This document shows positions 57,482-64,000 of a DNA stretch of 64,000 nt, in pieces. Position 1 is the first letter of the stretch. Each line of letters starts with the position of its first letter. The notes below the pieces were generated by a model that had not been told where the DNA came from, searched no databases, and saw only the letters and a program-made list of their open reading frames with translations. This DNA comes from JAGVSZ01 sp963747775. Its GTDB lineage: Bacteria > Pseudomonadota > Gammaproteobacteria > Burkholderiales > SG8-39. The stretch lies in assembly GCA_963747775.1 (NCBI GenBank), contig CAVVGT010000018.1, positions 15,355-79,354 of the forward strand, written 5' to 3'. The position numbers were made by a program, and so were the translations under genes.

Positions 57482-59104
57482 GTGAGGCGCCGCGAATTCA
57501 TGGCGGCCGGTGCGGCCGCGCTGCTGAGCTCGGCGTGCGGCGGACGCGCCGCGCCGCCGCTGCCGCCGGGCATCATGCTCGCACCGCATCATGAGCTCGG
57601 GCACCGCCTGCGCGACGGCAATCTGCCGCGCGCCACCGCGCACCGCCGCCGCGCGGTCGTGATCGTGGGCGCCGGCATCGGCGGGCTCTCCGCCGCCTGG
57701 CGATTCCGCAAGGCCGGCTTCGACGACTTCGAGCTGATCGAGCTGGAGCGCGCGGCCGGCGGCAACTCTCGCTCGGGCGAGAACGCGGTGAGCGCCTTTC
57801 CGTGGGGCGCGCATTATCTGCCGCTGCCGACGCGCGAGTCGCGGGCCGTGCGGCTGCTGCTCGCGGACCTCGGCGTGCTCAAGGGCGACCCGGAGGCGCC
57901 CGCGCCCCGGTACGAGGAGCGCTATCTCTGCTTCTCGCCGCACGAGCGGCTGTATCGCGACGGCACGTGGTACGACGGACTGGTTCCGCTCGCGCGCGCC
58001 GGTGCCGCCGAGCGCGACGAGTGGCGGCGCTTCCACGACCGGATGGAGGGCTTCAAGCGGCTGCGTGGCGCCGACGGGCGCCGGGCGTTCGCGATCCCGA
58101 TGGCGCACTCGTCGCGCGATCCGAAGACCCTCGCGCTCGACGCCGTGACGATGCGCGACTGGCTCGTCGCCGAAGGCTACACGAGCGACGCGGTGCACTG
58201 GTCGGTCGATTACGCCTGTCGCGACGACTACGGCTGCGACTATCGCCGCGTCTCGGCATGGGCGGGAATCCACTACTTCGCGAGCCGCGACGCCCAGGCG
58301 CAGGACGCCGATCCCGAGACGGTGCTGACCTGGCCGGCGGGCAACGGCTGGATCGTGCAGCGCATGCTGGAGCGCTGGGCGCCTCCGCTCACCACCGGGG
58401 CGCTCGTCCACCGCGTCGAACCACGCCCGCGCGACGTGCTCGTCGAGGCGTACCTGCCAGACGAGGACCGGTCGGTCGCGATCGCCGCGCAGCACGTCGT
58501 GTGGGCGGCGCCGGCCGCTTTCGCGGCGCGCGCGCTCGTCTCCGCCGCTGCGGGACTCGACGGGGCCCTGCGCGCCTTCGACTATGCGCCGTGGCTCGTC
58601 GCGAACCTCACGCTCGAGGCATCGCCGCGCGACCGGCACGGCGCGCCCCTTGCCTGGGACAACGTCCTCTACGACAGCCCCGCGCTCGGCTACGTGGTCG
58701 CAACGCATCAGGACCTCGCGTCGCGCCGCGGCGCGACCGTGCTCACCTACTATTGGCCGCTCTGCGAGGAGGCGCCCGCGGATGCGCGCCGGCGCCTCCT
58801 CGCCACGTCGCGCGAAGCCTGGGCCGAGCGCATCCTCGCCGACCTCGCGCGCCCGCATCCGGAGATCCGCGAGACGGTGCGGACGATCGACGTATTCGCA
58901 AACGGCCACGCGATGACCTGCCCGCGTCCCGGCTTCGTGTGGAGCGCTGCACGCCGGCGCGTCGAGCGCGGCGCCGCGCGCGTGCATTTTGCGCATTCGG
59001 ACGCGAGCGGTTTCTCGCTGTTCGAGGAAGCGCAGTATCGTGGCGTCGCCGCCGCCGAGCGCGTGCTCGCGTCGCTCGGGGCGCGCACCGACACGGTGCT
59101 GTGA
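57482..59104 (+). CDS. Exported FAD-dependent amine-oxidase-like protein
   Basis: A 540-residue flavoprotein. The N-terminus RRREFMAAGAAALLSSACG combines a twin-arginine motif with a lipobox, so it is probably a Tat-exported lipoprotein. The FAD-binding VVIVGAGIGGLSAAWRFRKAGF and ELERAAGGNSRSG follow. The rest resembles amine oxidases and carotenoid-type desaturases: GVAAAERVLAS near the end is the second flavin-contact motif. The GTG at 57482 is 10 bases after the synthase stop. A polyamine-like substrate made by the upstream enzyme would fit (inference). Confidence 0.85.
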   Translation: MRRREFMAAGAAALLSSACGGRAAPPLPPGIMLAPHHELGHRLRDGNLPRATAHRRRAVVIVGAGIGGLSAAWRFRKAGFDDFELIELERAAGGNSRSGENAVSAFPWGAHYLPLPTRESRAVRLLLADLGVLKGDPEAPAPRYEERYLCFSPHERLYRDGTWYDGLVPLARAGAAERDEWRRFHDRMEGFKRLRGADGRRAFAIPMAHSSRDPKTLALDAVTMRDWLVAEGYTSDAVHWSVDYACRDDYGCDYRRVSAWAGIHYFASRDAQAQDADPETVLTWPAGNGWIVQRMLERWAPPLTTGALVHRVEPRPRDVLVEAYLPDEDRSVAIAAQHVVWAAPAAFAARALVSAAAGLDGALRAFDYAPWLVANLTLEASPRDRHGAPLAWDNVLYDSPALGYVVATHQDLASRRGATVLTYYWPLCEEAPADARRRLLATSREAWAERILADLARPHPEIRETVRTIDVFANGHAMTCPRPGFVWSAARRRVERGAARVHFAHSDASGFSLFEEAQYRGVAAAERVLASLGARTDTVL

Positions 59105-59117
59105 CGAGACTGCGCAC

Positions 59118-59879
59118 ATGGACGACGCAACCTGCGACCCCCTGATCTCCTGCCCGAGCTGCGGGCACGGGATGACGAAGCGCGCGCTTCCGAATCACGA
59201 CGCCGCCCGGCTGTGCCTCGATCTCTGCTATCCGTGCCACGCGATCTGGTTCGACCGCAACGAGAGCGTCCAGCTCGCGCCGGGCGCGGTGATCGAGCTG
59301 TTCCGTGACATTCATGCACGCCAGAGCGAGCCGCGCCGTGCGCTTCCCGAGCGGTTTGGCTGCCCGCGCTGCCGCAAGCCGCTTGCGCTGGCGCACGACC
59401 TGGCGAAGGCCGGCCGGTTCTCGTACTGGCGCTGTCCCGACGAGCACGGACGCCTGACGCCGTTCTTCCAGTTCCTGCGCGAGAAGCAGTTCGTCCGTGC
59501 GCTCACGCCCGCGGAGCTTGGGCGCGTGCGCGCGGAGCTGAAGATCGTGCGCTGCTCGAGCTGCGGCGCGCCGATCGACCTCCAGCGCGACACGGCATGC
59601 GGCTTCTGCAAGGCGCCTCTCGCGATCCTCGACGCGGACGCGGTCGCGAAGGCGTTGCGGGAATGGTCGCAGGCCGAGAAGCGCCGCCCTCTGCCGACCC
59701 GCGCGTCGGTTGCGCAGGCGGTTTTCGACATGCGCGCGGCCGAATCGCGGGCGAATCGCGGCGCGCAACGCTGGTCGAGCGGCGCGGCCCCTCTGGACCT
59801 GGCCAGCACCGGCGCCGACCTCTTCGACCTCGCAATCGAGCGCCTCGGCGACCTGCTGGACGCCGTCGACGCCCTTTGA
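59118..59879 (+). CDS. Zinc-ribbon protein, last gene of the SPFH operon
   Basis: A 253-residue cytosolic protein with three Cys clusters: CPSC and later CYPC near the N-terminus, CPRC with a distant C-P-D-E-H, and CSSC...CGFC (about 149-167). These are TFIIB/YdjL-like zinc ribbons. The C-terminal 80 residues are helical and variable. It starts 13 bases after the flavoprotein gene and ends 16 bases before the convergent glucan synthase. It may act as a scaffold in the system, as zinc ribbons do in related gene neighbourhoods. Confidence 0.8.
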   Translation: MDDATCDPLISCPSCGHGMTKRALPNHDAARLCLDLCYPCHAIWFDRNESVQLAPGAVIELFRDIHARQSEPRRALPERFGCPRCRKPLALAHDLAKAGRFSYWRCPDEHGRLTPFFQFLREKQFVRALTPAELGRVRAELKIVRCSSCGAPIDLQRDTACGFCKAPLAILDADAVAKALREWSQAEKRRPLPTRASVAQAVFDMRAAESRANRGAQRWSSGAAPLDLASTGADLFDLAIERLGDLLDAVDAL

Positions 59880-59895
59880 GCGCGGCGGCCGTCCG

Positions 59896-62568
59896 TCAGG
59901 CGGCTGCGCGCAGCCCGGCGACCGGCTCCGGCACCGCGCGAGGGGCGGGCTGGGCGGAGCGCTCGGCACCCGTGCTGCGCGCGGCGATCCATGCCGCAGC
60001 GACCGAAGCGGCATAGGGGACAGCCTGGGCGACGAGCACGACCGCCCAGAGCATCGCCTCGCGATGATCGGTGCCGAATTGCCAGGCCACCGCGGCCGCT
60101 GCCAGGAGGAGCGCAACGAGGAACAGCGCTTCCTCGCGCGCCGCGGCGAGCCAGGCAAGGCGCGGCGCGCGCCCGACGCCCTTCGCGGTGCGCTTGAACT
60201 CGCCGGTCTTTCGCCGCAGTCCCTCGAACACCCCGCGCGCGACCGTGTGCGAGAGCGCCATGCTCGCGAGCGATGCGCCGGCGACGTCGGCCCAGCTGCA
60301 CTCGACCCGGTTGCGATAGAGCGCCGGGCTGAAGACGGTCTTGGCCACCAGGAACGCGAGCACCGGGACCAGATACAGATCGAGCGGCAAAGGGAAGAGT
60401 GCCGGCGCGGCGATCGCGCCGATCGTCCACGCGAGCGCGCTGGCCGCGAAGAGGAGATGCAGTGCGTCGGCGAACCACGTGCCCCAGCCGGTCAGGAAGT
60501 GGTAGCGCTGACCGCCCGTCAGCTTGCTCTGCCCGACGAGCGGGCGCGCGTGGGCCTTGAGGATCTGCATCGCGCCAAACGCCCAGCGGAAGCGCTGCGC
60601 CTTGAAGGCGTTGAAGTCCACAGGGGTGAGGCCGTGGCCGAGCACCTCGTCGACATAGCGCACCTCGTGCCCGGCTTCCATGAGTCGCAGACCGAGCTCC
60701 GCGTCTTCGCAGATGCACCATTCGGCCCAGCCGCCGACCCGCTCGAGCGAGCGCCGGCGCACGAGGGTCATCGTCCCGTGCTGGATGATCGCGTTGCGCT
60801 CGTTGCGGTGATGCATGCCGATGCGGAAGAAGCCGTCGAATTCCCAGTTCGCCATGCGGCGGAACGGGCTCGAGGCGAAGTCGCGGTGCGCCTGCGGCGC
60901 CTGCACGACTGCGACGCCGGGATCGCTGAAGTGCGCGACGAGCCGGCGCAGCCACTGCGGGTCCACCGCGTAGTCGGCGTCGACCACCCCGATCGCCTCC
61001 GCGTGTGCGTCGGTTTGTCCCAATGCGAAGTTGAGCGCACCCGCCTTGAACCCCGGCCATTTCGGGAGATGGAAGAAGCGGAAGCGCGGTCCGAGCTGCG
61101 CGCAGTGCGCCTCCACCGGCTCCCACAGCCGCTCGTCCGCCGTGTTGTTGTCGACGACGATCACCTCGAAGCGCGAGTAGTCGAGGCGCGCGAGCGAGTC
61201 GAGAGTAAGGATCACCATCTCGGGCGGCTCGCTGCACGCGGGCAGGTGGATCGACACGAACGGCTCGCGCACGCCGGGAAGGAGCGGCACCGAGCGGAAC
61301 TCGCGGCGCCAGGCGCGGTGCCACACCACCTCGACGAACTCGAATCCGTTGACGAGCAGCACGGCGAGCATCGCCGCGGCGCCGGGAAGCAGGACCGCGA
61401 GGGCGATCCAGTCGATCGGGCGGAGATAGAACTCGAACGGGATCGCCGCCAGCCACACGAGCGTTGCTGCAACGACCTGCACGAGCGCCCCGAAAGCGAT
61501 CAGCGCGGCGAGCCTGAGGCGGCGAAACGCGAAAGCGAACCACAGGATGAACGGCGCTGCGACGAACGACGCCGCAAGCGCCTTGGCGCGCCAAGCCGGG
61601 TCGGACTCGAACGGGCCCGCGAGCGCGAGTTTCGGCGTCCGGTCGGCATGGGCGATGCCCCAGTAGGCGCCGGCGCGGCCTTCCGCGGACTGCTTCCACG
61701 GCTGGTCGAACATCTCCATCAGGTAGTAGTCGAGGGGCTGTTCGGCCGTGCGCGCCAGGAACTCGCGCAGGAAGCGCGCCTGCTCGGCGGGCGAGGCGAT
61801 CGCGCCGCCGACGCGGTCGCCGCGGCTCGGCCAGCCGATTTCGCCGATCACCACGCGCTTCTTCGGGAACGCGCGCTTCAGCTCTTCGTAGCGCGCCAGC
61901 GCATAGTCGACGGCGTGCGCGGCAGGCACGCCTTCCCAGTACGGCAGCAGGTGGATGGTAATGAAGTCGACGTGGCGCGCGAGCTCCGGATACCGCAGCC
62001 ACACGTGCCAGGGCTCGGCGGTGGACACCGGCTTCTTCGTGAATCGCTTGATGCGCTTCAGGTAGACGATCAGCTCGTCGACCGTTAGGTCGCCGCGGAG
62101 CAGCGCCTCGTTCCCCACCACTATGCGCTCGACGTTCGGGGTGTCGCGGGCAGTCCGGACGGCGGCCGCGACCTCGATGTCGTTGTTGTCGGTGCGCCGG
62201 TCGAGCCACGCCCCGAGCGTGACGCGGATGCCGTGATCGCGCGCGAGCGCCGCAACCGCGCGATTCTCCACCGCGCTGTAGGTGCGGATCCGGTCGGTCA
62301 TGCGCGCGATGAGCGCGAGGTCGTCCGCGAGGTCGTCTTCGGTGGGGAACCGGTCCTGCGTGGGATCGTCGTCGCGCTGGAATCCGCTGTACGCGACGCC
62401 GGCGACCGGGCCGTCCCAGTCGGGCAGGGGGAGCGGCTGGTTGAACCCGCCCCAGGCCCCGAAATTGAGGGTTGCCAGGAGCGCGGCGATGGAAAACGCG
62501 GTGAAGAGGGCGGTGAGCGGGCCGGGAGTACCGGCGCGCGGTAAGGCGGGGGCGTGCGGTGAACTCAC
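59896..62568 (-). CDS. GH17-GT2 fusion, beta-glucan synthase (NdvB/NdvC-like)
   Basis: An 890-residue membrane protein. A first segment (about 20-37) leads to a GH17-like domain (about 45-330; GVAYSGFQRDDDP, VVIGEIGWPSRGD with the catalytic Glu, MEMFDQPWKQSAEG). Two or more membrane spans follow, then a GT2 synthase domain with VDADYAV (Asp-x-Asp), EDAELGLRL and QRFRWAFGA (Q-x-x-R-W). Further C-terminal membrane spans complete it. This architecture is that of the beta-1,3/1,6 glucan synthases of rhizobia. The GTG at 62568 gives a short cytosolic N-terminus. It converges on the SPFH operon. Confidence 0.88.
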   Translation of the reverse strand: MSSPHAPALPRAGTPGPLTALFTAFSIAALLATLNFGAWGGFNQPLPLPDWDGPVAGVAYSGFQRDDDPTQDRFPTEDDLADDLALIARMTDRIRTYSAVENRAVAALARDHGIRVTLGAWLDRRTDNNDIEVAAAVRTARDTPNVERIVVGNEALLRGDLTVDELIVYLKRIKRFTKKPVSTAEPWHVWLRYPELARHVDFITIHLLPYWEGVPAAHAVDYALARYEELKRAFPKKRVVIGEIGWPSRGDRVGGAIASPAEQARFLREFLARTAEQPLDYYLMEMFDQPWKQSAEGRAGAYWGIAHADRTPKLALAGPFESDPAWRAKALAASFVAAPFILWFAFAFRRLRLAALIAFGALVQVVAATLVWLAAIPFEFYLRPIDWIALAVLLPGAAAMLAVLLVNGFEFVEVVWHRAWRREFRSVPLLPGVREPFVSIHLPACSEPPEMVILTLDSLARLDYSRFEVIVVDNNTADERLWEPVEAHCAQLGPRFRFFHLPKWPGFKAGALNFALGQTDAHAEAIGVVDADYAVDPQWLRRLVAHFSDPGVAVVQAPQAHRDFASSPFRRMANWEFDGFFRIGMHHRNERNAIIQHGTMTLVRRRSLERVGGWAEWCICEDAELGLRLMEAGHEVRYVDEVLGHGLTPVDFNAFKAQRFRWAFGAMQILKAHARPLVGQSKLTGGQRYHFLTGWGTWFADALHLLFAASALAWTIGAIAAPALFPLPLDLYLVPVLAFLVAKTVFSPALYRNRVECSWADVAGASLASMALSHTVARGVFEGLRRKTGEFKRTAKGVGRAPRLAWLAAAREEALFLVALLLAAAAVAWQFGTDHREAMLWAVVLVAQAVPYAASVAAAWIAARSTGAERSAQPAPRAVPEPVAGLRAAA

Positions 62569-62781
62569 GGATCTCTGCTCGGATGATCTGGAAGGAAGCG
62601 GTGGTAACAACGCGCGTGCGACTCGCCGGGTTGAATCCGGCGCACGCAAAGACGATGCCACCGTGGCATAGTCCAGCCGTTTCCGGAAAAGTTCCGCTGG
62701 CCGCGCGCACCGCCGGCGCGGTCCGGAGAGTACCCGCGCCGCCCGCCCCCGCCTAGTGTCTCTTGCCCACGACATCCGTCG

Positions 62782-63159
62782 ATGAAAACGCCGGTCGGCG
62801 TCGCGATCTCGATCGCAATCGCGGCGGCGGTGGCGGCGGTCGTGCGCGTCCAGATCGTCGAGCCCGAGGATCTGGCGCACCTCTGTAGCGCAGCCGGCGC
62901 GCCATGGTGGTGCGCGCTGCGCGCCGCCGTGATTGCCGCGTTCGCGACCAACGCGCTTGCGGTCGCGGCCGCCGCGGCGGGCGGGATCTCGATTGCGACG
63001 CGCCGATCAGGGGCGGCGCTCGGCGCGGTTTGTCTCGGGGTGGCGGGGCTCGTCCTGTACTCGGTCGAGGCCGGCGCCATCGCCTTGCTGCTCGGCCTGC
63101 TTGCGCTGGCGCGCCCGCGCACCCGGCAGGCCGGCGCTCGCGGCGAGGAGCAGGCATAG
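62782..63159 (+). CDS. Small polytopic membrane protein near the glucan genes
   Basis: A 125-residue protein with about three hydrophobic segments (GVAISIAIAAAVAAVVRV, AAVIAAFATNALAVAAAAAGGISI, GAVCLGVAGLVLYSVEAGAIALLLGLLAL). No family is recognised. Its 3' end overlaps the convergent GH17 gene by 153 bases, which is unusual, so one of the two ends may be mis-set. It is divergent from the glucan synthase. Confidence 0.6.
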   Translation: MKTPVGVAISIAIAAAVAAVVRVQIVEPEDLAHLCSAAGAPWWCALRAAVIAAFATNALAVAAAAAGGISIATRRSGAALGAVCLGVAGLVLYSVEAGAIALLLGLLALARPRTRQAGARGEEQA

Positions 63160-64000
63160 GCCCGTCCACGCGAGCGCGTCGACATTCGCGAGCGTTTCGC
63201 GCCAGACGATCACCGGGGCGCAAGCCACCAGCACTGCTGCCAGTACGCGCTCCTCGCGCCCGGCCGACGCCGCGCGCGCGACGGGGTCGCTGACCCACGC
63301 GAGCAGTGCGTAGCCGGCCGCGGGCGTCGCAAACGCCGCGAGCGGGAAGTCGCGGTACCGCGGATCGAACGCGAGCGCGAGCGAGATGAACGCCGCACCG
63401 AACAAGATCGCGAACCGGAGCGCGCCCAGAAAGCGTTCGGATGCCGACCAATTCGACACGTCAGTTTGCAACCAGCGGGCAATTTCTACCGCGGGCGCGG
63501 GGACGGCGGCGCCCCGGCCATCGAGCCGCCGCGCGATCGCGACCGCACACAGCACGGCAGCCAGAAAAGCGACCATCGTGAAGGCCGTCCCGACCGAGCA
63601 CTCGGCCGCATCGCGACACGCGGCCTGCAGCGCGAGGGACTGGGTGGGGATCGCAGCGCCGATCGCACTGCCGGCGAGCAGCAGAAACGCGCCGCCCCGA
63701 AGGCGCGCGCGCGGGCCGCCGAGGAGGCCGAGGGCGAGCAGCCCGATCGCGCCGAGCGCCGCGCCGAGCATCCCGCGCGCCGCGTCGCGCACCGGCCGGA
63801 CCGCACCCTGCAACGGAAACTTCGGTTGTCCCTCGGCATCGAGGAGTCCCCACGTTCCGCCGACGGTGCCCTCGAGCCGGCGCTTCCACGGCTGATCGAA
63901 GGCCTCGATGACGTTGTATCGCAGGCCATGCCGCGCGGCGGCGTCGGCGAACTCGCGCACGAACCGTGCCTGGTTCGCGACCGACGGCACCGCGGTCTCC
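63007..64000 (-). CDS. GH17-domain membrane protein, C-terminal part; runs off the right edge
   Basis: Open to base 64000, so only about 330 C-terminal residues are seen. The first part, RYNVIEAFDQPWKRRLEGTVGGTWGLLDAEGQPKF, matches the end of the GH17 domain of the neighbouring glucan synthase (MEMFDQPWKQSAEGRAGAYWG). It is followed by eight or so hydrophobic segments instead of a GT2 domain. It is thus a second, glycosyltransferase-free GH17 protein in the glucan locus. The last 40 residues are Arg/Gln-rich and overlap the opposite gene. Confidence 0.78.
   Translation of the reverse strand, partial: ETAVPSVANQARFVREFADAAARHGLRYNVIEAFDQPWKRRLEGTVGGTWGLLDAEGQPKFPLQGAVRPVRDAARGMLGAALGAIGLLALGLLGGPRARLRGGAFLLLAGSAIGAAIPTQSLALQAACRDAAECSVGTAFTMVAFLAAVLCAVAIARRLDGRGAAVPAPAVEIARWLQTDVSNWSASERFLGALRFAILFGAAFISLALAFDPRYRDFPLAAFATPAAGYALLAWVSDPVARAASAGREERVLAAVLVACAPVIVWRETLANVDALAWTGLCLLLAASAGLPGARARQRKQAEQQGDGAGLDRVQDEPRHPETNRAERRP

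Noticed and set aside
1..64000. tRNA, rRNA, insertion sequences, prophage and integration sites
   Set aside because: I searched the intergenic gaps by eye and found no cloverleaf, rRNA block, transposase or integrase. This is not as sensitive as a covariance-model search.

Overview
The window is a GC-rich, gene-dense chromosomal segment from a methylotrophic bacterium. It is most likely a betaproteobacterium (Burkholderiales-like). This placement is an inference from the combination of a bacterial tetrahydromethanopterin (H4MPT) C1 pathway, a lanthanide-type XoxF methanol dehydrogenase, a Bug/TctC-type periplasmic receptor, and the style of the regulators. No rRNA, tRNA, CRISPR, transposase or prophage was recognised.

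Region 1 (1-14.0 kb) is an H4MPT and methylofuran C1-transfer cluster. It starts with the frameshifted 5' end of fhcB on the minus strand. A divergent plus-strand run follows: beta-RFAP synthase, mtdB, an ATP-grasp gene, mch, a RimK-like glutamate ligase, a CitG-like gene and fae. Next come a HisA-like gene and the mfnD-like, mfnF, mfnE and mfnB genes, a DUF447 gene, a dihydropteroate-synthase-like gene and an archaeal-type dihydromethanopterin reductase gene. Together they make the C1 carriers and oxidise formaldehyde to formate.

Region 2 (14.0-24.7 kb) is a XoxF methanol-oxidation cluster. It holds an AcoR-type AAA+ activator with a degenerate GAFTGA loop, two metallo-beta-lactamase-fold 'quinoprotein relay' proteins (one with all its zinc ligands lost), a SoxYZ-like carrier, a pterin dehydratase, and xoxF-xoxG-xoxJ followed by a secreted unknown and folP. 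A perfect 8+8 bp inverted repeat sits in the xoxF promoter region.

Region 3 (24.7-38.6 kb) is accessory: cytochrome b561, LuxR and TetR regulators with a putative operator, cupin and VOC proteins, a flavin-binding split-barrel protein, a TctC receptor, an unusual cytochrome c, an EamA transporter, and a stress-like set (GNAT and DUF2917 genes each present twice, HigA, DUF3455, diiron oxygenase, OsmC). It is followed by an OmpR-type response regulator and a 1433-residue hybrid histidine kinase with tandem PAS modules (38.8-43.9 kb). A repeated GTATCGGT/TGTAACCG motif links the intergenic regions around this two-component system.

Region 4 (44-52.3 kb) holds housekeeping genes: B12-dependent ribonucleotide reductase, MsrA, endonuclease V, PEP carboxylase and two small unknowns.

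Region 5 (52.4-59.9 kb) is a tight seven-gene operon: SPFH protein, DUF4178 zinc-ribbon membrane protein, a 48-residue membrane peptide, DUF350, a membrane-fused spermidine-synthase-like protein, a Tat/lipoprotein FAD amine-oxidase-like protein and a zinc-ribbon protein. It is the best candidate here for a poorly described membrane-associated system. Region 6 (59.9-64 kb) encodes a GH17-GT2 beta-glucan synthase and, at the right edge, a second GH17 membrane protein.
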